A stretch of 52,700 nucleotides of DNA from CAZGHF01 sp043797305. Its GTDB lineage: Bacteria; Patescibacteriota; Minisyncoccia; UBA6257; GWB1-50-10. Made by a program: the position numbers and the translations under genes. How positions within the stretch are numbered: position 1 is the stretch's first letter; each line of letters begins with the position of its first letter. Location: contig JAZDPW010000034.1 in assembly GCA_043797305.1 (NCBI GenBank), forward strand, positions 1 through 52,700, read 5' to 3'. Under the pieces are notes generated by a model that worked only from the letters and a program-made list of their open reading frames with translations, searched no databases and was not told the DNA's origin. Shown here in pieces: positions 1 to 7,384 of the stretch.

Positions 1-68
1 GGTGTAGTATACCGGCAGTACGCATGCATGGGGTGCATGTAGACCGGGTTCAATTCCCGGCACCCCGA
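1..68 (+). tRNA. tRNA-Pro (anticodon GGG), 5' end cut by window edge
   Basis: The sequence folds as a tRNA that lacks its first three acceptor bases. The T arm is ccggg-ttcaatt-cccgg, and the 3' acceptor strand caccccg (61-67) would pair with cggggtg, of which only ggtg remains at 1-4. The D stem is gtat/gtac. The anticodon stem catgc/gcatg encloses a loop with T33 and anticodon GGG. No CCA is encoded after discriminator A68, so a CCA-adding enzyme is needed. The D arm is short. Confidence 0.88.
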
Positions 69-75
69 CATTTAA

Positions 76-1191
76 TTATTTCATCTTCTCTTCCACTCGC
101 TCCGCCGCGATCCTTAAAGCGACGCTTCTGGGATTTTCACCCTTCTCCAAGCTTCCTTTCAGCACTTCCAGCGCCGCTTTGGTGATTTTTTCTTCTACCA
201 TCTCAAACATTTTCTCCGGGCTGTAACCGCAATATTCGGCGTAAGAAGATGTAACTCCGCCGCCGTTGGCGATAAAATCGGGGACGACAAGAATTCCCTT
301 TTTCCAAAGCTCCTCTTCGATGTTCTCCCTCATCGGGATGTTCGCTCCCTCAACCACGATTTTGGCTTTTATCGTGTTTTTGTTCGCATCGTTTATGACA
401 TCGGTAATCGAAGCCGGAATAAGAACGTCAGCTTCAATGCCGAAAACATCGTCGTGGGAAATATGCTTGCCTTGTTTCGAATCCCCGACCGACTTCCCCT
501 CTTTTTTGAGATTAACGAGTTCTTCTCCCTCCAAACCGTTCTCGTTGTAGACGCCGCCCCGGCTGTCGGCAACGGCAATGATTTTTGCGCCCATTTTTTT
601 CAGGAATTTGAAAGTGAAAGTGCCGACGTTGCCAAAACCTTCTATGGCTACGGTCGTTTTTTTGACGTCCATTCCCTTCAACTCAACCGCAACCCGGGCG
701 GCGTGAGCCACACCGAAACCGGTGCTCCCCAGTTCGTGAGGCAAACCGCCGAGAGCCGCGGGTTTGCCGGTTGCCGATTTTCGGTCGCTGGTTGCTTCAA
801 CGAACCACTGCATTTCCCGTTCGCCACTCGAGACATCGGGCCCGGCAATATAATATTTCGGCACAAGAAAGGCTATTTTGCGCGCGAAACTTTGAACGAA
901 TTGTTTTTTCAGCTCCGGAGAAGCTCCCTGCTTGCCCACCGAAGAGGGGGGCCAAACGATTCCGGCTTTCGCGCCGCCAAAAGGCAAACCGCAGACGGCG
1001 TTCTTCCAAGTCATTGCCCGGGCAAGCCGGGAGACTTCCTCCACGGTGACCGACGGCGTCATCCTGATGCCGCCCTTCCCCGGTCCCAGAGCGGTGTTGT
1101 CAACAACTAAAAAACCCTCCATACCGAGCTTGGGGTCGTAAACCTCGAGAATATATTCCGGACCGAATTTGTCTTTTTTAATTTCGAACAT
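76..1191 (-). CDS. Glu/Leu/Phe/Val-type NAD(P)-dependent amino acid dehydrogenase
   Basis: Oxidative deaminase or reductive aminase of the Glu/Leu/Phe/Val dehydrogenase family, cytosolic, linking ammonium and 2-oxo acids. At 371 aa it is shorter than most glutamate dehydrogenases (about 410-450 aa). The N-terminal catalytic part has the glycine-rich GPGKGGIR segment near residue 37 and the lysine motif LPFGGAKAG near 70, where the second Lys is the expected catalytic residue. The C-terminal Rossmann part has GFGNVG near 186. The start at 1191 sits eight bases after a TATAAT box (1205-1200), so the mRNA is nearly leaderless. It diverges from the small gene at 1232. Substrate (Glu versus Leu) cannot be decided from what is seen here. 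Confidence 0.9.
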   Translation of the reverse strand: MFEIKKDKFGPEYILEVYDPKLGMEGFLVVDNTALGPGKGGIRMTPSVTVEEVSRLARAMTWKNAVCGLPFGGAKAGIVWPPSSVGKQGASPELKKQFVQSFARKIAFLVPKYYIAGPDVSSGEREMQWFVEATSDRKSATGKPAALGGLPHELGSTGFGVAHAARVAVELKGMDVKKTTVAIEGFGNVGTFTFKFLKKMGAKIIAVADSRGGVYNENGLEGEELVNLKKEGKSVGDSKQGKHISHDDVFGIEADVLIPASITDVINDANKNTIKAKIVVEGANIPMRENIEEELWKKGILVVPDFIANGGGVTSSYAEYCGYSPEKMFEMVEEKITKAALEVLKGSLEKGENPRSVALRIAAERVEEKMK

Positions 1192-1196
1192 ACCGG

Positions 1197-1225
1197 TTGA
1201 TTATAACCGAAATCTATGATACAAT
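1197..1225 (+). promoter_or_regulatory. Sigma-70-type promoter giving a leaderless transcript
   Basis: A TTGATT box (1197-1202), 17-base spacer and TACAAT box (1220-1225) precede the ATG at 1232 by exactly six bases, so transcription should begin at or next to the start codon. It overlaps the opposing -10 box (1200-1205) of the dehydrogenase gene, so the two promoters probably compete. Confidence 0.7.
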
Positions 1226-1231
1226 AAAATC

Positions 1232-1495
1232 ATGAAATTTGGAATGCCAAAATTTGGGAACATGCCAAAACCGGAAGATAAATCGGAACTTATCGAGTTC
1301 GTCGGTAAGGACGGTAAAAAATACAAAATAACGGCGGAAGAATTTGCCGCCCACGCTGCAGCGGAAGAAAGAGGAAAAGAACTCGAAAGAAGAAGACAAG
1401 AAGGAGATGGTCTTAAGGATTTAATTGAGTCCCTCAAAAGAGGTGAAGTACCTAAGAAGCCGGAAGAAGGAGGAGAAGAGGAGAAATTAGCTTAA
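1232..1495 (+). CDS. Small charged hypothetical protein
   Basis: An 87-residue protein I do not recognise. The N-terminus is rich in Met, Gly, Pro and Lys (MKFGMPKFGNMPKPED). A middle segment, FVGKDGKKYKITAEEFAAHA, looks like a short beta-hairpin followed by a helix. The last 45 residues are almost all Glu, Lys and Arg and are probably helical or disordered. No signal peptide or membrane segment is seen. The reading frame is supported by a well-formed promoter six bases upstream of the ATG. The stop overlaps the metG stop region by four bases in convergent orientation. Confidence 0.6.
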   Translation: MKFGMPKFGNMPKPEDKSELIEFVGKDGKKYKITAEEFAAHAAAEERGKELERRRQEGDGLKDLIESLKRGEVPKKPEEGGEEEKLA

Positions 1496-3177
1496 GAGCG
1501 AATTTTCGCTTTTTCTTTTTCCACCACGCTTTCGTCAATCCGCTCAAAGAGCGGTTTTATTTTTTTAATACTTACTCTTCTTAAAAGTTCTCTTAAGAGT
1601 TGTTTCTCATCACCGCTCCACTCGTCAACGCCGACGGAGAGCATTTCCTCCATCTTTTCGTAAGTTCCTGGCAAGAGAGGTTTTATAAGTAGAAAGAGGC
1701 CAAGAACGACATATAAGGCGTTTGCCATAACTTCCTTAAATTTTTCCGGTTCTTTGCCTTTAAGAAACCAGGGCTCCTCTTTGCTTAAATATTTATTGCC
1801 GAAATCCGAGAGTTCCAGCACTGTTGAAGCATGCTTTTTGAACTCGTAACTTTCCAGGTCTTTCTTCCCCTGATTTACGAGCTTCAAAACGACGGATTCA
1901 ACGCTTTTATCAATTTCCGCATCGCCGAAATCCAGACCCCGGGCAAGCGTTAGGGTGCGATTCACAAAATTTCCGAAATTACCGATGAATAAACTGTTGT
2001 TTTTGCCGACAAAGTCCTCCCAGCTGAAATTGGCATCGGCGGCTTCGGGGCCTATAAGCGCAAGATAAAACCGCAAGCTATCGAGGCCGTAGGTATCGGC
2101 AACATAGGCGGGGTCAAGCGTCACCCCCCGGGATTTAGAGAACTTTTTGCCCTCAAGGGTAAGAAACTGGTTTATAGCCGGATAGTCGGGCAGGTGAATT
2201 TTCTCGTCGTACCCGTAAAGCTCGCCCGGCCAGAAAAGAGTGTGAAATATCAGGTTATCCTTGCCCATAAAGTAAGCGTGTTCGAGTTCTTTGCCATACC
2301 ACCAATCTTTCCAATCTTTCCCGTTTTTTTCGGCCCACTCCCTCGAAGCGGAGAGATAGCCTATTACCGCCTCGAACCAAACGTAAATCGTTTTGTGCTC
2401 CGCGCCTTCAATCTGCAATTTTTCGGGAATTTTATCCGTCGGGATTTCTATCCCCCAATCCAAGTCTCTCGTAATCGCTCTCGGCTTTAATCCCTTTTTC
2501 AGCCAGCCCTCCGTTTCTTTTAAAACCCAGGTGCGCCATTTCCTGCCGGAGCTTTTTACGTAATCATCGAGAAAATTTTGAAGCTTCGGCCAATCCAGAA
2601 AATAATGTTCTGTTTGTTTTATCAGAACCGCGCCGCCGGAGAGTTTGCTTTTGGGATTTATGAGTTCGCCGACCGAAAAAACCGTGCCGCAATTGTCGCA
2701 CTGGTCGGAACGAGACTCCTCGTAACCGCATTGCGGGCACTTTCCTTCCACGTACCTGTCCGGCAAAAATCTTTTATCTTCCTCCGAGTAATATTGGTCG
2801 GTTTTGTCTTTAAAGATATATCCCTTATCCAGCAATTTCACGAAAAAGTCCTGAACTACTTTTTTGTGATTGGCGGTAGTCGTTTTCGTGTAAATTCCAT
2901 TTTCGGAAAAACCGATGTTCAATTTTTCGAAAAGTTTTACTATCTGCGGGTGATATTTATCCACCACTTCCTGCGGGGAAATGCCGAGTTTTTCCGCCTC
3001 AATCGTAATCGGCGTGCCGAAACAATCGGAACCGGATACCATCAGCACCTCGTTTCCGCGAAGACGATGGAAACGGGCAAAAATATCAGCCGGCAGAAGA
3101 TAGCCGGCCAAATGCCCGACGTGAATGTCGCCGCTTGCATACGGCCAAGCCACCGCAATTAAAATCTTTCTCGGCAT
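1492..3177 (-). CDS. metG: Methionyl-tRNA synthetase
   Basis: Charges tRNA-Met with methionine in the cytosol; a class I synthetase. The HIGH-type motif is HVGHLAG near residue 19 and the KMSKS-type motif is KFSKSRG near 348. A zinc knuckle (CPQC and CDNC, residues 147-163) lies in the connective peptide. At 561 aa it ends with the helical anticodon-binding domain; the C-terminal EMAP/Trbp111-like tRNA-binding extension of many MetRS is absent. The ATG at 3177 is preceded by TATTAT eight bases upstream, again nearly leaderless. Confidence 0.97.
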   Translation of the reverse strand: MPRKILIAVAWPYASGDIHVGHLAGYLLPADIFARFHRLRGNEVLMVSGSDCFGTPITIEAEKLGISPQEVVDKYHPQIVKLFEKLNIGFSENGIYTKTTTANHKKVVQDFFVKLLDKGYIFKDKTDQYYSEEDKRFLPDRYVEGKCPQCGYEESRSDQCDNCGTVFSVGELINPKSKLSGGAVLIKQTEHYFLDWPKLQNFLDDYVKSSGRKWRTWVLKETEGWLKKGLKPRAITRDLDWGIEIPTDKIPEKLQIEGAEHKTIYVWFEAVIGYLSASREWAEKNGKDWKDWWYGKELEHAYFMGKDNLIFHTLFWPGELYGYDEKIHLPDYPAINQFLTLEGKKFSKSRGVTLDPAYVADTYGLDSLRFYLALIGPEAADANFSWEDFVGKNNSLFIGNFGNFVNRTLTLARGLDFGDAEIDKSVESVVLKLVNQGKKDLESYEFKKHASTVLELSDFGNKYLSKEEPWFLKGKEPEKFKEVMANALYVVLGLFLLIKPLLPGTYEKMEEMLSVGVDEWSGDEKQLLRELLRRVSIKKIKPLFERIDESVVEKEKAKIRS

Positions 3178-3468
3178 TTAAGGACATAATAACACAAAAC
3201 AAAAATCCCACATTCTTCAAATTTCCCCCGACCCCCGGCTTAAGAAACCCTCGGTTTCTTACGTCGCTTTGCTCCTATTTTCCGACACGGGGGAAATTTC
3301 CACGGGATTTCTGTTTGCTAAAGCAAACAAAAATCCCGTTCTATTGATTCCCGGCTATATATTAGGTGGGTTTCCTTGAATCCCTGACCCACGGGTCGGG
3401 ATAATTTCGGAATCCCTGAAAAAAATCACTTGATCCGGAATCTAAAGAACGGGACTATAATTATTATA
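3178..3468. other. Intergenic stretch with several inverted repeats
   Basis: No convincing gene is seen. The metG promoter lies at its left end. Further right are a loose inverted repeat aaatttccccc (about 3221-3231) with gggggaaattt (3290-3300), a strong hairpin (3302-3339), and a small hairpin around 3380-3401 made of tccctgaccc and gggtcggga. An AT-rich tail (3455-3470) reaches the end of the Nudix gene. Confidence 0.6.
3302..3339. terminator. Strong stem-loop, possible terminator of the Nudix transcript
   Basis: Arms acgggattt and tgtttgct pair with agcaaaca and aaatcccgt, giving 9+8 bp separated by an unpaired base on each side, with a two-base loop. It lies downstream of the minus-strand Nudix gene. 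There is no long T run on either strand, so it could also be an mRNA-stabilising hairpin or a repeat. Confidence 0.45.
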
Positions 3469-3969
3469 TCACGAGCGGCGACTCTTCAAAATACCGTCCA
3501 CCTCGATTATTTCGTCCAGGATGCCGGGGATGATTTCATACCCCTTCCCCTCCTCGGGCGTAATCCAGGCAAAATCGTCTATGTCCTTGCCAAGCTTCAC
3601 TTCGCCCGCCTTGTGGCGGCAAAAATACGACAAAACCAAGACCGGAATACTATCGGGCCGGATGAAAGTCATATCGGTAAGATAAGTAACGCCTTCCACC
3701 TCCAATCCCGCCTCTTCCATAATTTCCTTTTCCAAAGTCCGATTGACAATGTTATACCAGGCATCGGTATTGGGAGTACGCGGCAGGTTTTCGTATTCGT
3801 GCAGCACCAGCTTCCCGCCGGGCACGGTCCAAGAGCCGGGATAAGCCACTTCCCGCATAGAGCGCTTTAAAATCAAGTATTTACCGGTTTTCTCGATGAT
3901 TCCGGTTATAGACACGATGTGGAGTCGGGGGTCTTTTTTATCCACAGTTTTGGGGTTGACTCCCCGCAT
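3469..3969 (-). CDS. Nudix hydrolase with a split Nudix box
   Basis: Hydrolyses a nucleoside diphosphate linked to another group; the substrate is unknown. The 166-residue protein has GGKLVLHE (residues about 52-59), and the catalytic helix TLEKEIMEEAGLEV follows only after about 17 extra residues (YENLPRTPNTDAWYNIVN). The canonical Gx5Ex7REUxEExGU box is therefore interrupted, and the usual Arg-Glu is Lys-Glu. Beta strands before it (IVSITGIIEKTGKYLILKRS) fit the fold. It is the last gene of the minus-strand block, 43 bases after the adenylate-kinase-like gene. The start codon lies inside a 13-bp hairpin. Confidence 0.82.
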   Translation of the reverse strand: MRGVNPKTVDKKDPRLHIVSITGIIEKTGKYLILKRSMREVAYPGSWTVPGGKLVLHEYENLPRTPNTDAWYNIVNRTLEKEIMEEAGLEVEGVTYLTDMTFIRPDSIPVLVLSYFCRHKAGEVKLGKDIDDFAWITPEEGKGYEIIPGILDEIIEVDGILKSRRS

Positions 3970-3996
3970 AGAATTAACTTGTTTATGCGGGAAGTC
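3958..3996 (-). promoter_or_regulatory. 13-bp hairpin enclosing the Nudix start codon
   Basis: Bases 3958-3970 and 3984-3996 pair over 13 positions (one G-U type pair in the minus transcript) around a 13-base loop. The ATG (3969-3967) is fully inside the 3' arm. In mRNA this would hide the start codon. No U tract follows, so it is not a standard terminator. Confidence 0.6.
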
Positions 3997-4012
3997 GACT
4001 GAATAAAACGGT

Positions 4013-5089
4013 TTATAAATTCAAAACTTTAGCGACTTGTTTTATTAAAGCGACGGCAACCGGCGCCGAGAAAAGACTGTAAGACGGTACGCCATCATCG
4101 TCTTTTACGATCCACGGCTTCTCGATGATTTTAACGCCTCCGCTTCCGTCAAGTTCAAAGTGGTAAGCGGGGGTTATTTCGTAATCGTCTACATAATCAC
4201 CGGCGCTATCAACCGGAACCGAATTTCTAAGATAAATTTTGGGTATACCCTGTACATTCAAAAGATGTTTAAAGATTTCCTTGTCGGTTTCCAACCGTTC
4301 GCGAATAGGCTCTATACCCAAAGCGTCGCCTTCCTTGGCAATCATTCTTGCTTTGTTACAATCGGGATTGTCACACATTAAGTAGAACTCTTTCTTGTCT
4401 TTGTCGTAACCGACAAATTTAGTCAGCAACAACTTCATGCTCCGCGGCACTTTACAGCGAGGGCAAACAACCCGATATTTGATTCTTTCGTCCACAATAT
4501 TTTCCGGCACGTCGATAAAAATCAAAAAGTCGGGGTCATCGCGGTAACCAACCAATTCTTTGAGGAACAAGGAATAGTTTACTTGGTCTTTGGCTCTCGG
4601 AAAACCGTCAATGAAAATAGCTTTCTTCTTGTATTGGCTGATTTCGAACTTGATAAGAGCAACAATCAGTTCTGAAGTTATAAGATTAGTCGTGTCCCTT
4701 CCCAAAATAATTTTTTCCAATCCTTCAACGGAGTTGGTACCGCGATAATTATTGTTCAAGAACTCCAGAACTTCCTCTCTTGTTTTGCCGCCCTTCTCCA
4801 AACGAGCATGAACATCCCGAACCAAGTCGCCTACCGATAAATGCCCAACCTTATCGCCTCCAATCGCTTCCATAAAAAGCTTGGAATAAGTGCCCTTACC
4901 GGAATTTTTAATGCCAATAAGGTAGGCAATAAATGTTTTGCCGCTATCCAGATAATCGCGTAATTTTTTTATCTCCTTGCCGGCTTTCGCCTCAAAGTAT
5001 TTTCTTCTTCCGTCAACATCGTTCAAATCAAATTTTTTATCCAAGCCGTCTACTTTCGTTTTGAAAATGGGGGGGGTTAAACCTTTCAT
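4013..5089 (-). CDS. Adenylate-kinase-like nucleoside monophosphate kinase, extended form
   Basis: A P-loop NMP kinase-like protein of 358 aa, far longer than ordinary adenylate kinase (about 190-220). Features in order: an N-terminal extension of about 50 residues; P-loop GIKNSGKGTYS (residues 58-68); an NMP-binding region with LSVGDLVRD; DGFPR (near 163), typical of adenylate kinases; a LID-type zinc site CPRC ... CDNPDC (about 216-245); and a C-terminal region of about 100 residues I do not recognise. It follows aspS with no gap (TAA then ATG). The AMP/ATP role is inferred; another NMP substrate is possible. Confidence 0.75.
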   Translation of the reverse strand: MKGLTPPIFKTKVDGLDKKFDLNDVDGRRKYFEAKAGKEIKKLRDYLDSGKTFIAYLIGIKNSGKGTYSKLFMEAIGGDKVGHLSVGDLVRDVHARLEKGGKTREEVLEFLNNNYRGTNSVEGLEKIILGRDTTNLITSELIVALIKFEISQYKKKAIFIDGFPRAKDQVNYSLFLKELVGYRDDPDFLIFIDVPENIVDERIKYRVVCPRCKVPRSMKLLLTKFVGYDKDKKEFYLMCDNPDCNKARMIAKEGDALGIEPIRERLETDKEIFKHLLNVQGIPKIYLRNSVPVDSAGDYVDDYEITPAYHFELDGSGGVKIIEKPWIVKDDDGVPSYSLFSAPVAVALIKQVAKVLNL

Positions 5090-6499
5090 TTATTTTTTCT
5101 TTTTCTTGATTTCCAAGCCTAACTCATTAAGCTGTTCTTTGTCCACCTCGGACGGTGCGCCCATTAGGAGGTCACGGCCATCGCCGGTCTTGGGAAATGC
5201 GATTACTTCCCGGATATTCGGCTCATTCTCCAAAATCATTATGAGCCGGTCGAGGCCGGGGGCGATGCCGCCATGGGGCGGCACGCCGTATTCGAACGCC
5301 TCGAGTATGTGGCCGAAGTCTTTCCGAATCTTCTCCGGCTCGTTCCCGAGCGCCTCAAAAACCGCCTGTAAAAGCGCGGGGTCGTGAGTCCGAATCGAGC
5401 CGCCGCCGACTTCAGAGCCGTTCAAAACCAGGTCGTATTGGTGGGCTAAAATCCCGAGCGGGTTTTTTTTGAACGATTTTTTCAACTCATCCGCGCTCTT
5501 AACCTGCGGCTGAGTAAAGGGATGATGAACGACTCCGTAGGTCCCGTCGTCTTTTTTCTCGAACATCGGAAAGTCAACGACGAAAGCGAAAGCGAGTTCG
5601 TTCGGGTCGTTCTTGTCTTTCCGCAAATCCGGTCGGTCGGAACCGTATTTTTCCATCACTTCTTTGTAGGTTATCCGCGGGAACGGCTTCTTGGTTATTT
5701 TCTTCGCCGGATAAAGTTCTTCCACGAGAGAGGTAAATAATTCTTCCGTAAGACCGAGAATTTCTTCCTGATCGGTAAAACTCATCTCCAGGTCAAGCTG
5801 AGTAAATTCCGGCTGGCGGTCGCCTCTCGTGTCTTCGTCCCGGAAACACCTCGCAATCTGGAAATAACGCTCGAGACCGGCAACCATCAGAAGCTGCTTG
5901 TACTGCTGGGGCGACTGCGGCAGGGCGTAAAAACTGCCCGGATAAATCCGCGAGGGCACGAGGTAATCCCTCGCTCCCTCCGGTGTCGATTTCCCCAAAA
6001 CCGGCGTTTCGATTTCCGTAAAATCTCTTTGAGTAAGCCACTGCCGGATGAAATTAATAACCCGGGCCCGATTCTTAAGATTTTTCCGAAGACGGGGACG
6101 ACGCAAGTCCAAATAGCGGTATTTCATCCGCGTTTCCTCGCCGATGTCGTAACCGTCGTCGTCGGTGGAAAGAGGCGGCGTTTCCGCTTCGTTTATTATT
6201 TCAAGTTCCTTTGCCGAAACTTCCCAGTCACCGCTCGGTATTTTCGGATTCTCCATTCCTTTCGGCCGCTTTCCCACTTCGCCCGTGATTTTCACCACGT
6301 ATGCGGTTCTCAAGCTCTCGGCCGTCCGGTGCGCTTCGGGATGCTTTTTCGGATTGAAAACAATTTGGGCAATGCCGCTCCGGTCGCGCAAATCGATAAA
6401 AATAAGGCCGCCGTGGTCGCGCCGGCCGTCCACCCAGCCCTTGAGGGTTACTCCTTTGCCTTCCGATTTGCCGATATCGCCGCAAAGCGTTCTTTCCAT
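5090..6499 (-). CDS. aspS: Aspartyl-tRNA synthetase lacking the GAD insertion
   Basis: Class II synthetase charging tRNA-Asp (or Asp and Asn), cytosolic. It has an N-terminal OB-fold anticodon domain (VTLKGWVDGRRDHGGLIFIDLRD), motif 2 (FRDEDTRGDRQPEFTQLD) and motif 3 (GIAPGLDRL). At 469 aa it is about 120 residues shorter than standard bacterial AspRS. The missing part is the GAD domain: the sequence passes directly from GSDRPDLR to FVVDFPMFE, where E. coli has the insertion. It lies 12 bases after the ComEC-type hydrolase gene. Confidence 0.95.
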   Translation of the reverse strand: MERTLCGDIGKSEGKGVTLKGWVDGRRDHGGLIFIDLRDRSGIAQIVFNPKKHPEAHRTAESLRTAYVVKITGEVGKRPKGMENPKIPSGDWEVSAKELEIINEAETPPLSTDDDGYDIGEETRMKYRYLDLRRPRLRKNLKNRARVINFIRQWLTQRDFTEIETPVLGKSTPEGARDYLVPSRIYPGSFYALPQSPQQYKQLLMVAGLERYFQIARCFRDEDTRGDRQPEFTQLDLEMSFTDQEEILGLTEELFTSLVEELYPAKKITKKPFPRITYKEVMEKYGSDRPDLRKDKNDPNELAFAFVVDFPMFEKKDDGTYGVVHHPFTQPQVKSADELKKSFKKNPLGILAHQYDLVLNGSEVGGGSIRTHDPALLQAVFEALGNEPEKIRKDFGHILEAFEYGVPPHGGIAPGLDRLIMILENEPNIREVIAFPKTGDGRDLLMGAPSEVDKEQLNELGLEIKKKKK

Positions 6500-6511
6500 A
6501 ACAGATTCAAT

Positions 6512-7384
6512 CTACCACAAATCCTTAAAAACTTTAATATCATTCCCGTCAATCGCAAATTTAAGAGTTCCGTCGGAATCGGTCCTGAAAATTTGCGCCC
6601 CTATTCTTTTTAATCCCTCCAGGGTCTGAAAAGTGGGATGGCCGTAGCTGTTCCGGCCGACTTCTATCACCGCCATTTCCGGCTTTACGGCCTCGAGAAA
6701 ATCGGCCGAGGAGGAAAACTTGGAGCCATGATGGGCTACTTTCAATATATCCACGTCTTCGCGACTGATGGCGCCCTCAACCGCCGCGCTTATATCGCCG
6801 GTGAAAAGTGTGGTGGAGTCTTTGGCTTTAAGTTCCAAAACCAGAGAAGTGTCGTTCGAGTCCTTCGCCTTAACGAGACTTTCGTCGGGCGAAACAACGA
6901 AAATTTCGCTGTCGCGGTTTGTTATCTTATCCCCCGCTCCCAAAATCACTTCTCGAACGTTTCTTTCCCGAAGCACCTTTTCCAGTTCGGGAAATTCACT
7001 CGCAGCCGTTTCCGCTCCGTTCCAAATAAAAGCGCCGACATTATAACGCTTCAACACTTCAATGAGGCCGCCGAAGTGGTCGAGTTGCGGATGGGAAAGT
7101 ATTACGATGTCAATGTAACGGTCGCCTAACTCGAAAACCATGCCCAGCTCATCGAGAACCCGGCCGTTCGGCGGACCGCCGTCTATCAATACTTTCACTT
7201 CCCCCGGCAGGACGATAAGCTCGCTGTCTCCCTGGCCGACGTCAAGAAAATACATTTCCAAATCGCCGCCCGTAGCATTGGTAATTTGAAACCAAATCAA
7301 AAAATCGAGCACCACCAAAGCCATGGAGATGATAATGACTTTGTTTTTATGCTCTTTTAGATTTGTAAACAGGTCCTCCGACAT
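6512..7384 (-). CDS. ComEC-type metallo-beta-lactamase-fold protein (detached C-terminal domain)
   Basis: A 290-residue protein with one N-terminal membrane segment (residues 15-32) and then a metallo-beta-lactamase fold: FLDVGQGDSELI, IDGGPP, the metal-site motif LSHPQLDHFGG near 97, DTSLVL, FTGDI, and VAHHGS near 217. This is the domain usually fused to the C-terminus of ComEC/Rec2, where it may act on incoming DNA at the membrane exterior. The gene overlaps the 3' end of the channel gene by 38 bases in another frame, so the two are translated as separate proteins. A frameshift in one ancestral gene is possible, but this protein has its own membrane anchor. Confidence 0.88.
   Translation of the reverse strand: MSEDLFTNLKEHKNKVIIISMALVVLDFLIWFQITNATGGDLEMYFLDVGQGDSELIVLPGEVKVLIDGGPPNGRVLDELGMVFELGDRYIDIVILSHPQLDHFGGLIEVLKRYNVGAFIWNGAETAASEFPELEKVLRERNVREVILGAGDKITNRDSEIFVVSPDESLVKAKDSNDTSLVLELKAKDSTTLFTGDISAAVEGAISREDVDILKVAHHGSKFSSSADFLEAVKPEMAVIEVGRNSYGHPTFQTLEGLKRIGAQIFRTDSDGTLKFAIDGNDIKVFKDLW

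Noticed and set aside
454..1110. 218-codon plus-strand frame opposite the dehydrogenase
   Set aside because: It is the complement of a clearly recognised enzyme and shows no protein-like features of its own.
3302..3339. Possible CRISPR repeat or array from the series of hairpins at 3.2-3.4 kb
   Set aside because: The hairpins differ in sequence and spacing; there are no regular direct repeats, spacers or cas genes anywhere in the window.
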